Assembly (NCBI RefSeq): GCF_016863635.1
Contig: NZ_BOPG01000064.1
Span: forward strand, 62,001 to 126,000
Direction: 5' to 3'
Origin: Virgisporangium aurantiacum
GTDB lineage: Bacteria > Actinomycetota > Actinomycetes > Mycobacteriales > Micromonosporaceae
DNA length: 64,000 bases
The notes beneath the pieces are model-generated. The model saw only the letters and a program-made list of their open reading frames with translations. It was not told the origin of the DNA and did not search any database. Position 1 is the stretch's first letter, and every line of letters starts with the position of its first letter. Shown here one piece after another: positions 42,485 to 50,456 of the stretch. Made by a program: the position numbers and the translations under genes.

Positions 42485-43539
42485 GAGGTGCCCTCACTTT
42501 CACCCGTCGTGGTGAACTTGTCGTAGTAGATGTGCTTCTCCGGGACTCCGAGGCCGGCGAGCATCGGCATCGCGGCCTCGACCATCGGCGGTGGCCCGCA
42601 GACGTAGGCGTGCGAGCGCTTGAGGTCGGTCTCGTGCCGTTTCACCACGTCGGTGATGAGGCCGACCTCGCCGTCCCAGCCGTCCCCGGCGGTGGGCTCG
42701 GACAGCGCGGGGACGTACCGGAACCCGGGCAGGGTCTCCTCCAGCCCGCGCAGCTCGTCCTCGAAACAGAGGTCGTGGCGGCGGCGCGCGCCGTAGTAGA
42801 AGGTCGCCCGGCGCCCGAGGCCGCGCTCGGCCATCGAGCGCAGCAGCGACAGGATCGGCGCCATCCCGGCCCCGCCACCGAGGAAGACCAGGTCGTTCTC
42901 GCCCTCGCGGAGGGTGAACACCCCGAACGGGCCGGTCAGGTCGAGCCGGTCACCGATCGCGAGGCGGGTGTCCAGGAGGCCCGAGAACAGGCCGCCCGGG
43001 TAGATCTTGATGACGAACTCCAGGTGGCCGCTCTCCCGGCTCGACGTGTTCGCCATCGAGAACGACCGCGTCGCGTCGGTGCCGGGCACGGCGATGTCGA
43101 CGTACTGGCCGGGAAAGAACTTGAGCTCCGTCGGCTCGATCAGCTTCAGCACCAGCCGGCGCATGTCGTGGGTGACCGGGTCGTTCGCCACCACCTCGGC
43201 CACCGCCTGCTGGATCGGCAGCCCGGACCGGATCATGTCCTCGTCGAAGTTGATCAGCTCGATCGTGACGTCCTCGTACACGTGCGCCCGGCACAGCAGC
43301 GTGAAGCCCTCCTCCCGCTCGTAGTCGGGCAGCGCGAACGTGGAGTACCGGTCGAGCTCGATGTCGTCGCCGTCGAGCACGAAGGACTTGCAGGAGGCGC
43401 ACTGCCCCTCCTTGCAGCCGTGCATGAGCATCACGCCCTGCTCGGCGGCGGCGCGCAGGACCGTCTGCTCCTCGTCGACCTCGATCTCGATCCCGACCGG
43501 CTCGAACCGCACAGTGTGTTTCATGACGCCGTGCTTCAT
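42481..43539 (-). CDS. prmB: Propane monooxygenase reductase PrmB
   Basis: Protein of 352 residues (347 if the second ATG at 43524 is used). The N-terminal [2Fe-2S] ferredoxin domain has GCKEGQCASCKSF and LLCRAHV for the four cysteines. Next is an FAD domain (RSFSMANTSS) and an NAD(P)H domain (LVFLGGGAGMAPILSLLR, YVCGPPPMVEAA). It passes electrons from NADH to the hydroxylase. The first 15 nt of the gene are duplicated (GGCGTCATGAA twice), giving two alternative start codons. Confidence 0.95.
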   Translation of the reverse strand: MKHGVMKHTVRFEPVGIEIEVDEEQTVLRAAAEQGVMLMHGCKEGQCASCKSFVLDGDDIELDRYSTFALPDYEREEGFTLLCRAHVYEDVTIELINFDEDMIRSGLPIQQAVAEVVANDPVTHDMRRLVLKLIEPTELKFFPGQYVDIAVPGTDATRSFSMANTSSRESGHLEFVIKIYPGGLFSGLLDTRLAIGDRLDLTGPFGVFTLREGENDLVFLGGGAGMAPILSLLRSMAERGLGRRATFYYGARRRHDLCFEDELRGLEETLPGFRYVPALSEPTAGDGWDGEVGLITDVVKRHETDLKRSHAYVCGPPPMVEAAMPMLAGLGVPEKHIYYDKFTTTGESEGTS

Positions 43540-43554
43540 GACGCCGCTGCGGAC

Positions 43555-45207
43555 TCAGTCCTCTGTCCGGGCGAACCGTCCGGCGGGGCCGCCGCGCACG
43601 TAGTTCGCGCGGAACGCCTCGCGCTCCTCGGGCGACATCTCGTTGAGCAGGACGTTGGGGCTCTGCAGCGGAGGGCAGCGGCGCAGGTGGTCCAGCGTCC
43701 ACATCTTGGTGGGGTCCAGGTCGAGATGCGGCTGGGCGACCAGCGTCTTGCCGTCGTCGCGCACGAAACCCATGTCGGTGACCACGTCGGCCCAGTTCCA
43801 GCCGTGGTAGAGGGTCTCCCACTCGCGGGAGCCGATCAGCTGGCCCATGTTGGGCGTCTCCCGGCCCTGGTACGTCGGGCGGAACGCGGTGACGTCGGTC
43901 CAGCGGCACATCTCGTGGCAGTACGTCCGGACCTGGCCGTCGACCTCGTCGATCACCATGTCCTCACGGACGAGGCACGGCACCATGCAGGTCCAGCACC
44001 GGTGCGGGTACTGGTAGTCGACGTCCTCGAAGACGATCGGGTTGTGTCCGTTGGGAACCGAGAGACGGTTGTAGTTCTCCCACCACTTGCCGTACCGGTC
44101 GTACCAGCCCGGGTACTTGTGCTCGAACCACTCGAAGTCCTTGTCGGTCATCGGGTCGATGCGCCAGTAGTTGGCGAGCCATCCGGTGGCGAAGAACTGC
44201 GCGACCTCGTGCACGTAACCCTTGTTCCAGATCTGGTTCCACGCCTCCTCGATGAGGTCGTGCGGAATCACCAGGCCGTACTTCTCCAGCGGCACCAGGT
44301 AGCTGCGGTAGTAGTCGTCGTAGATCCACCGGCGCCACATCTCGGCGTAGCTCTCCCGGTCCTTGCGCCGGTCCTTGGTGCCGTACTCGATGAACGTGCC
44401 GATCGCCGCGTCGACCACGCGGTGGTTGTTCCACCAGGCGTAGCGCAGATCGCGCTCCAGCAACTGGTGGTTGCTCTCGTCCGACAGCGCCATCAGCAGC
44501 GTGGCGTAGCCGTTGCTGATGTGCCGGGACTCGTCGGACTGCACCGAGTGGAACACCGTCGGCAGCAGGTAGTCGCCGTTGGCGGCCGCCTCCGCCGGCA
44601 TGGCGACGAAGAGTGTGTTGGTGAACGCCGTCTCGGCCACGATCGTCAGGTAGATGCTCGCCGCCGTGATCGCGTCACCGGTGATGAACCCCTCGGCGAA
44701 CTGCCGGCCGATCGTGCCGCAGTAGTCGTTCTGGAAGTTCCGCAGGCTGCTGTTGAATCCGGCCGGGTCGATGTAGTTGTTCATGTACAGGCGCTTCAGG
44801 TTCTGCTGGATCGTCGAGTGCCGTACCTCGTCGATCATCTGGATCGCCTGACCGTTGTGCAGTTCCGGGTTGGGGACGGTGCGGAACAGCAGCGGCATCG
44901 CCCGCGCCGCCGAGATCTCCGGCAGCGGGATGATGCTGAGGAAGAGCTTCTGCCACTCCAGCCAGCGTTCCTGCACCTGGCGGAACATGTTCCCGCGGAT
45001 GGCGCCGTCGGAGGCGCCGTAGACGCGGTGGTCCTTCTCCTCCTGCATCGGGAAGTACGACCGGAGCACCTGCTTGAGCGGGTCCTTCTTCTGCGCCTTG
45101 CGGAACGTGTAGTCGGTTCCGTACTGGGACACCGGTTCGTGGTACGCCGGTTCCCAGGACAGCTCCTGGATCTTCTGATGAGCCCGTGCGACACTCTGGC
45201 GACTCAT
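43555..45207 (-). CDS. prmA: Propane monooxygenase hydroxylase large (alpha) subunit PrmA
   Basis: Protein of 550 residues, the catalytic subunit of a soluble diiron monooxygenase. Both diiron E-x-x-H motifs are present: IDEVRHSTIQQN and SDESRHISNGYA; other iron ligands lie in the preceding helices. Many aromatic residues and the CWTCMVPC and CHEMC cysteine pairs in the C-terminal part match propane monooxygenases of Gordonia, Rhodococcus and Mycobacterium. It hydroxylates propane at C2 and in some hosts other short alkanes, phenol or acetone. ATG at 45207 has AAGGAGAG upstream. Confidence 0.96.
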   Translation of the reverse strand: MSRQSVARAHQKIQELSWEPAYHEPVSQYGTDYTFRKAQKKDPLKQVLRSYFPMQEEKDHRVYGASDGAIRGNMFRQVQERWLEWQKLFLSIIPLPEISAARAMPLLFRTVPNPELHNGQAIQMIDEVRHSTIQQNLKRLYMNNYIDPAGFNSSLRNFQNDYCGTIGRQFAEGFITGDAITAASIYLTIVAETAFTNTLFVAMPAEAAANGDYLLPTVFHSVQSDESRHISNGYATLLMALSDESNHQLLERDLRYAWWNNHRVVDAAIGTFIEYGTKDRRKDRESYAEMWRRWIYDDYYRSYLVPLEKYGLVIPHDLIEEAWNQIWNKGYVHEVAQFFATGWLANYWRIDPMTDKDFEWFEHKYPGWYDRYGKWWENYNRLSVPNGHNPIVFEDVDYQYPHRCWTCMVPCLVREDMVIDEVDGQVRTYCHEMCRWTDVTAFRPTYQGRETPNMGQLIGSREWETLYHGWNWADVVTDMGFVRDDGKTLVAQPHLDLDPTKMWTLDHLRRCPPLQSPNVLLNEMSPEEREAFRANYVRGGPAGRFARTED

Positions 45208-45308
45208 GGGTCTCTCCTTGCCAAAACTTCGATGCCCGTCACTTCGATCGGCCGGCCAGACCGACACTCCGTCTCCGAGGATCAAACCGCGCGGCGGGGC
45301 CACCGGCG

Positions 45309-45323
45309 GTCTCAACATGAGGC
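45309..45323. promoter_or_regulatory. Imperfect GTCTCA-N3-TGAGAC palindrome before prmA
   Basis: GTCTCAACATGAGGC, one mismatch in the right half site. It lies 102 bp before prmA, after the small open frame at 45349-45591. Second-strength copy of the element at 45626-45640. Confidence 0.5.
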
Positions 45324-45348
45324 AGCCCCGACAGCCGCCGACGTGGGC

Positions 45349-45591
45349 TCACTCTCCCGGCGCGGGATCCTCGCCGAAGGCCGCGGCCCGCAGGTCGGCG
45401 AGTTCGCGCCGCACCTGGTTGACGATCTGCCGGTCGCCCTCGACCGCCGGCCGGATTCCCAACGCCGACAACAACTGTGCCGCCGGTGGACCGGGGTCGC
45501 CGGCGTCGCCGAGCACCGGGTGCAGACCCTGCGCGGCGAGGTGGTGGAACACGAGGTTGACCACGCTCCACGGGTTGTATGTCTCCTCCAC
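45349..45591 (-). CDS. Small protein upstream of prmA
   Basis: Protein of 80 residues, GTG start, on the same strand as and 141 bp before prmA, and divergent from the MimR-like regulator. It has coding character (YNPWSVVNLVFHHLAAQGLHPVLGDAGDP, then GIRP and an Arg/Leu-rich helix). There is no known domain, signal peptide or metal motif. It is probably translated from the main prm promoter and could be an operon-specific accessory or leader protein. Confidence 0.6.
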   Translation of the reverse strand: MEETYNPWSVVNLVFHHLAAQGLHPVLGDAGDPGPPAAQLLSALGIRPAVEGDRQIVNQVRRELADLRAAAFGEDPAPGE

Positions 45592-45625
45592 CTCGCCATC
45601 ACAGAACGTCGAGGGCGGGGCAGAG

Positions 45626-45640
45626 GTCTCAACTTGAGAC
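45626..45640. promoter_or_regulatory. GTCTCA-N3-TGAGAC palindrome between prm operon and regulator
   Basis: GTCTCAACTTGAGAC, a perfect 6-nt-arm palindrome. It lies 34 bp before the small prm-operon gene and 54 bp before the divergent regulator. The identical 15 nt occur at 50364-50378 in the second regulator promoter. Confidence 0.75.
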
Positions 45641-45694
45641 AGTCGTCGAGGTCTTCTTGCCTATTCTTTTCAGAACAGCGGGAGGCAGGGTGCG

Positions 45695-47497
45695 ATGATG
45701 CGCGGACGCACGCCACCGCCGGAGCTGACCGATGGCGCCCGGCTCGCAGAGACACGGGAACGGTTCCTCACGGCCGAGTCGGTCGACCCGCACCTGGTGC
45801 GGGACACGATCCTGGCGTCCTGGTGGCGGTCACGCCGCGGGAACGTCGCGGCCGACCACATCGATCCCGCCTACGTCCGCGATCCCGACCCCGACACCCC
45901 GTTGATCCGCAGCGCGCTGCCGGTGCTGCGCAGCCTCCGCGACCACCTCGACGGCCAGCCGATCAGCATCATCCTCACCGATCCGGGCGGCGTGGTGCTG
46001 ACCCGGCTCGCGGCGGACTGGGACCTCGACCGGCACCTCGACAGCGTCCAACTCGCGCCGGGCTTCAGCTATGCCGAGGAGTCGGTCGGAACGAACGGCA
46101 TCGGCACGGCGCTGGAGGGCGGGCGACCGATGCACGTGTTCGGCCACGAGCACTACGCCGAGCACCTGGAGAACCTCGCCTGTGCCGGGGTGCCGATCCA
46201 CCACCCGATCTCGGGAAAGACCGTCGGCGCGATCGACCTCACCTGCTGGCGCCGGGACGCCGGCCCGCTGCTGATCACCCTGGCGAAGACGACTGCCGAC
46301 CAGATCCGGCAGGCGCTGCTGAACGACAGCGGGATGCGGGAGTTCGCGCTGCTGCAGCAGTACCTGCGGGCCTGCCGCCGGACCTCGGGCATCGTGCTCG
46401 CGCTCAACCACGACGTGGTGATGATGAACGACTACGCCCGGCAGGTCCTCGATCCGGTCGACCAGGCGGTGGTGCTGGGGCTGGCCGCCGAGGTGCTGAC
46501 CAGCGGACGCCCCGGCCCGGTGGTGCTCGACCTGCCCATCGGCGGCCGGGTGCGGGTCCAGTGCCGCCCGGCGCGTGCCGGCGACCCGCTCGCCGGCGGC
46601 ATCGTGACCGTGAAACCGGCCGGCCCGGTCGACCGGCCGAGGGCCACCACCCGCGCGCCGGTGCGCGCGACCCCGACGACCCTGCCCGGACTGGTCGGTT
46701 CCGGCCCGCTCTGGTTGCGCGGATGCCACCAGGTCGAGGCCGCGTACGACGCGGGCGAGTGGCTGGCCCTGGCGGGTGAGCCGGGAACGGGGAAGCTGGC
46801 ACTGCTCAGGGCCGTACACCACCGGCGGAACCCGTCGGGCGTGTTCCACGTCCTCGACGCGGCGGACGCCGCCGCCACCGACTGGCCGGCCCGCGTGGCC
46901 AATGAGCTGGCCGGCGACGGCACGCTCGTGATCCGCCACGTCGACCTGCTCGACGGGCGACGCGCCCGCGCCCTGACCACCGCGTTGCGCGCGCACCGCG
47001 CGGGGGCGAACCGACCCGCGTTGTGGGTGACGGCCACGCTGCGGCTGGCCGGCGCGTCCGCCGAACTGCTGCAGTGCTTCCCCCGCACCGTGGAGGTCCC
47101 GCCGCTGCGCCATCACGCCGAGGACGTGCACGACCTCGTCCGGCTCTTCCTGACGAAGCTGAGTCCGGACGGCCGCCTCGTCTGCTCGCCCGAGGCGATG
47201 CAGGTGCTCGTCCGGTCGAGCTGGCCGGGCAACATCGAGCAGCTGGGCAACGTCATGAAGAAGGTGATCCAGCACCGCCGCACCGGGTCGATCCAACCCG
47301 ACGACCTGCCGCCGGAGTGCCGCACCGTGAGCCGGCGGCTGCTCAACCCGTTGGAGTCGATGGAGCGCGACGCGATCGTGCAGAGCCTGCTGGACGCGTC
47401 CGGAAACAAGGCGAAGGCGGCGAACTCCCTGGGAATGTCCCGCGCGACGATCTACCGGAAGATCCACGAGTACGGCATCGTCACGCCGACGCCGTAG
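45695..47497 (+). CDS. mimR: MimR-like GAF/AAA/Fis-type activator, prm-adjacent copy
   Basis: Protein of 600 residues. It has an N-terminal GAF-type sensor region (LAPGFSYAEESVGTNGIGTALEGGRPMHVFGHEHY), a reduced AAA+ domain (Walker A AGEPGTGKLALL; the GAFTGA loop and the Walker B Asp-Glu are not seen; GTLVIRHVDLL in its place), and a C-terminal Fis HTH (MERDAIVQSLLDASGNKAKAANSLGMSRATIYRKI). It looks like the actinobacterial activators of alkane monooxygenase operons, which work without sigma-54. It is divergent from the prm operon. The paralogue at 50457-52277 is highly similar. Confidence 0.9.
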   Translation: MMRGRTPPPELTDGARLAETRERFLTAESVDPHLVRDTILASWWRSRRGNVAADHIDPAYVRDPDPDTPLIRSALPVLRSLRDHLDGQPISIILTDPGGVVLTRLAADWDLDRHLDSVQLAPGFSYAEESVGTNGIGTALEGGRPMHVFGHEHYAEHLENLACAGVPIHHPISGKTVGAIDLTCWRRDAGPLLITLAKTTADQIRQALLNDSGMREFALLQQYLRACRRTSGIVLALNHDVVMMNDYARQVLDPVDQAVVLGLAAEVLTSGRPGPVVLDLPIGGRVRVQCRPARAGDPLAGGIVTVKPAGPVDRPRATTRAPVRATPTTLPGLVGSGPLWLRGCHQVEAAYDAGEWLALAGEPGTGKLALLRAVHHRRNPSGVFHVLDAADAAATDWPARVANELAGDGTLVIRHVDLLDGRRARALTTALRAHRAGANRPALWVTATLRLAGASAELLQCFPRTVEVPPLRHHAEDVHDLVRLFLTKLSPDGRLVCSPEAMQVLVRSSWPGNIEQLGNVMKKVIQHRRTGSIQPDDLPPECRTVSRRLLNPLESMERDAIVQSLLDASGNKAKAANSLGMSRATIYRKIHEYGIVTPTP

Positions 47498-47539
47498 CGC
47501 CCGCCGTCACCTCGATGACGGCGGGCGCACCGGTAGGTG

Positions 47540-48562
47540 CTACGGGACGAGGATGGCCCGCCCGCGCACCCTGCCCGCGTCGAGGTCCTGGAACGCCTCG
47601 GCGGCGGCGTCCAGCGGATAGGTGCGGGTGTGCAGCGTGACCCGTCCCGACTGGGCCAGCGCCATCAGCTCGGCCAGTTCGTTGTACGTCCCGACGATGT
47701 TGCCGACGACGTTGCGTTCGGTCGAGATGATGTCCAGCGTCGGCACGGTGAGCGTGCCGCCGTAGCCGATGACGTAGTACGAACCGGTCCGCCGGGTCAT
47801 CGCGAACCCGTCCTGCTCGGCGCCCTGCTCGGCGACGAAGTCGAACACCACGTCCGCGCCGCCGCCGGTCAGCTCCCGCACCGCGTCGACGTGCCCGCCG
47901 TTGGCGGCGACCGTCTCGTGCGCGCCGATCTGCTCGGCGAGCTTGAGCGCGTCGGGGTTGCGGTCGACCACGACGACGCGTGCCGCGGTGAGCGCGGCCA
48001 GGCACTGGATGCCGATGTGGCCGAGACCGCCGGCGCCGAGAACCACCGCCGTGGTGCCGGGGTACAGCAACGGAAGCGCCTTGCGGACCGCGTGGTAGGC
48101 GGTGATTCCGGCGTCGGCGAGTGCGGCGACGTCCTGCGGCCGGGTCGCCGGATCGAGCTTGACGCACGCGCGCGCGGACGTCAGCAGGTACTCCGCCATC
48201 CCGCCGTCGTGCGACAGGCCCGGGAAGCTGCTGTCGGCGCAGTGCATGTCCTGGCCGGCGCGGCAGGCGTGGCACAGCCCGCACGTCGGGGTGGGGTGCA
48301 GGATCACGGTGTCGCCGACCGCGACGTTGCTCACCGCCGAACCGATCTCGTGCACCCAGCCGGCGTTCTCGTGGCCGAGCGTGTAGGGCAGCGCGGGCGC
48401 CATCGCCGCCGCCCACTGGCCCTCGATGATGTGCAGGTCCGTGCGGCAGACGCCGGCGCCGCCGACCTTCACCACGACGTCGAGCGGCCCGCGCACGGTC
48501 GGCTCCGGCACCTCCTCGACGACGGGCTGCTGGTGGTATCCGTGCAGTCGTACGGCTTTCAT
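47540..48562 (-). CDS. Zinc-dependent NAD(P) alcohol dehydrogenase
   Basis: Protein of 340 residues of the medium-chain family. Catalytic zinc ligands are seen in GVCRTDLHIIEG and GHENAGWV; the structural zinc site is CGLCHACRAGQDMHC; the nucleotide motif is VLGAGGLGHIGIQ followed by VVVVDRN. In propane-oxidising actinomycetes such an enzyme in the prm region oxidises propan-2-ol to acetone. It is the last gene of the amidohydrolase/DUF59/ADH operon, overlapping DUF59 by ATGA. Confidence 0.94.
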   Translation of the reverse strand: MKAVRLHGYHQQPVVEEVPEPTVRGPLDVVVKVGGAGVCRTDLHIIEGQWAAAMAPALPYTLGHENAGWVHEIGSAVSNVAVGDTVILHPTPTCGLCHACRAGQDMHCADSSFPGLSHDGGMAEYLLTSARACVKLDPATRPQDVAALADAGITAYHAVRKALPLLYPGTTAVVLGAGGLGHIGIQCLAALTAARVVVVDRNPDALKLAEQIGAHETVAANGGHVDAVRELTGGGADVVFDFVAEQGAEQDGFAMTRRTGSYYVIGYGGTLTVPTLDIISTERNVVGNIVGTYNELAELMALAQSGRVTLHTRTYPLDAAAEAFQDLDAGRVRGRAILVP

Positions 48563-49260
48563 CGCTCCTCCTCGCCCGCTCCCGCGGAGTTGTAGCGCAC
48601 CTGCAACATGCCGCGGCAGATACCGGTGTTGGCTTCCAGGCTGGTTCTGGTCGTCCGGGCCCGCCGCAGATGCAACGCGAGCGCCTCGACCGGCACCGCC
48701 GCTCCGGTGACCGGATCCAGCAGCAGCGGGTCGCCGTCGCCGGCGGGCAGTCCGAGTTCGGCGCGCCGGTGCCGCAGCCGGTCCAGCGCAGGGGTCCGGG
48801 GCGCCGTTCCGATCGTCATCCCGGCAAGCTCCGCCGGCGAACGGCCGGCGGCGAGCATCGGACGGCACACCTGGTCGGTGCCGGCCAGGACGGCCTTGCG
48901 GAGGAAGTCCGCGCGCAGCCCGTCGAGTTCGCCGACCGCCTCGCCGGCGAAGCTCCGTGCGAAGCCGGCCCGGGCCGCCACCCCCTCGTTGATCGTGTCG
49001 GCCGCGAAGTGCTCGTCGAGCACCACGTCCACGTGCCCGACACCATCCACAGTGGACACCGCGTCGTACGCGTCGGCGACCATGAGGAACGCGAAGTTCG
49101 GCGCGCAGAAGTAGGTCGGCAGCCGCAGGTGGACCTCCGCGTGGCCGCCGGCCGACACCTCGCACGAGGCGACGAAACCCAGCGCGGTCACCGGCTCGTC
49201 CAGTTCCGGGTCCCGCACGGTGGACAGGGCCGTGAGCACCCGGTCCCGAAGAACTGTCAT
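48559..49260 (-). CDS. DUF59 (MIP18/SufT-like) iron-sulfur/metal assembly protein
   Basis: Protein of 233 residues. The N-terminal ~80 residues are the DUF59 fold (LTALSTVRDPELDEPVTALGFV, YFCAPNFAFLMVADA with the conserved Cys). The remainder has extra cysteines (QVCRPML, ICRGML). DUF59 proteins assist Fe-S or metal cofactor insertion; homologues in mycobacterial mim loci lie between the amidohydrolase and alcohol dehydrogenase genes, and a role in maturing the diiron hydroxylase or its reductase is likely. Overlaps both neighbours. Confidence 0.88.
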   Translation of the reverse strand: MTVLRDRVLTALSTVRDPELDEPVTALGFVASCEVSAGGHAEVHLRLPTYFCAPNFAFLMVADAYDAVSTVDGVGHVDVVLDEHFAADTINEGVAARAGFARSFAGEAVGELDGLRADFLRKAVLAGTDQVCRPMLAAGRSPAELAGMTIGTAPRTPALDRLRHRRAELGLPAGDGDPLLLDPVTGAAVPVEALALHLRRARTTRTSLEANTGICRGMLQVRYNSAGAGEEER

Positions 49261-50309
49261 GTCGATTCGACCAGCTGCGCGCCCTCGGCGGCCGCGGGCG
49301 TGCCGGCTTCCGCCGGGAGCCGGCACTCGGCCGGCACCGGGATGTCGTACAGCGCCGCCGCGTTCAGGCCGAGGATCTTCTTCCGGGTGGCCGTGGTGAC
49401 GCGCGGGAAGTCGTCGTACTCCTCGCCGGCCGGGTAGTCCCAGTCCACGAAGCCCTCGACCTGCCACTGCGGTTCCCAGATGCCGTAGTCGCTGCCGAAG
49501 GTCATCTTGTCCTCGCCGACCCAGAACAACAGCTCGCCCATCACCTTCGCGAAGAACCGCGGACGCGCGTGCATGAGACCGCCGATCACCACCGACAGGC
49601 CGGCGTAGACGTTGGGTTCCTGGGTGGCCATGAAGCAGAAGTCCTCGATGCGCGGCAGCCCGACGTGCTCGACGATGAAGTTCAGCGCGGGGAAGTCGGT
49701 GGCCGCGTGATCGACGTCCGAGACGTCGAACGCGTCCTTGTCCAGCGGCCAGATCGTCGGGCCCTTGTGGATGTGGATGTTCTTGATGCCCAGTTCCTGG
49801 CACTTCTCCAGGTACCGGTAGGCCTCCGGATCGGTCAGCTTCCAGCCGCGCGAGCCCTCCCGCCACTCGGCCGTGTACAGCTTGACGCCCCGGCAACCCC
49901 ACCGCGCGACGTTGTCGGCCAGCGTCTTGAGACCGGCGTCCCCCTCGCGGGGGTCCCAGCGGGTGTTCAGCACGAACCGGCCCGGGTGCTTCTCGGCCAG
50001 CCGCGCGTTGCGCTCGGTGGTGTTGAAGCCCTCGGTGTACCACTCCTTGAGGTACGTGGGCTGCATGATCGCCACGTCGACGTGGCCGGTCTCGAACAGG
50101 TCGTGCATGGTGTCCTGTTCGGAGTACTTCATGTACTTCTCCAGCGGCCACCTGGTGTGCTCGGGCCCGAGGCCGTGGTAGGCGTAGAAGCACTCGATCC
50201 AGCCCTTGGCGAACTGCTCGGCACCGGGCACCCAGTTGTCCGGCGCGGCGTTCCAGTAGTGCATGTGCGCGTCGACCACGAAGTACTTCTCGCCGTCCTT
50301 CTCGTACAT
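49257..50309 (-). CDS. Amidohydrolase-2-family protein of the propane monooxygenase locus
   Basis: Protein of 350 residues, TIM-barrel metal-dependent hydrolase: VDAHMHYWN carries the first His pair, NIHIHKGPTIWP and FIVEHVGLP the following ones, and TFGSDYGIWEP the conserved Asp. This protein occurs next to mimABCD-type operons and has been tied to maturation of the monooxygenase rather than to a catabolic step, though its substrate is not known. ATG at 50309 has GGCGGAG upstream. It is the first gene of its operon, divergent from the second regulator. Confidence 0.92.
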   Translation of the reverse strand: MYEKDGEKYFVVDAHMHYWNAAPDNWVPGAEQFAKGWIECFYAYHGLGPEHTRWPLEKYMKYSEQDTMHDLFETGHVDVAIMQPTYLKEWYTEGFNTTERNARLAEKHPGRFVLNTRWDPREGDAGLKTLADNVARWGCRGVKLYTAEWREGSRGWKLTDPEAYRYLEKCQELGIKNIHIHKGPTIWPLDKDAFDVSDVDHAATDFPALNFIVEHVGLPRIEDFCFMATQEPNVYAGLSVVIGGLMHARPRFFAKVMGELLFWVGEDKMTFGSDYGIWEPQWQVEGFVDWDYPAGEEYDDFPRVTTATRKKILGLNAAALYDIPVPAECRLPAEAGTPAAAEGAQLVEST

Positions 50310-50363
50310 GGCTCCGCCCTTCTCCGTTGAGCGCCATGACACCGCCTGACCCGCGCGCCTGCG

Positions 50364-50378
50364 GTCTCAACTTGAGAC
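50364..50378. promoter_or_regulatory. GTCTCA-N3-TGAGAC palindrome between accessory operon and second regulator
   Basis: GTCTCAACTTGAGAC, identical to 45626-45640. It lies 54 bp before the amidohydrolase start and about 79 bp before the GTG of the regulator. Confidence 0.75.
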
Positions 50379-50456
50379 ATCGACCGGGTACTCGCCCCGG
50401 TAGCGTTCGCGACCTAGGCTGACCAGGACGACAGGTCTGGCCGCGCCCACCCGCCG

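Noticed and set aside
45208..45694. Sigma-54 (-24/-12) promoters for the Fis-type regulators
   Set aside because: No convincing TGGCAC-N5-TTGC pair, and the regulators lack the GAFTGA motif needed for sigma-54 contact.
42532..46779. Very long open frame on the plus strand antisense to the prm genes
   Set aside because: It mirrors codon bias of the well-supported prmABCD genes on the other strand, and its translation is low-complexity Arg/Val/His-rich without domains.
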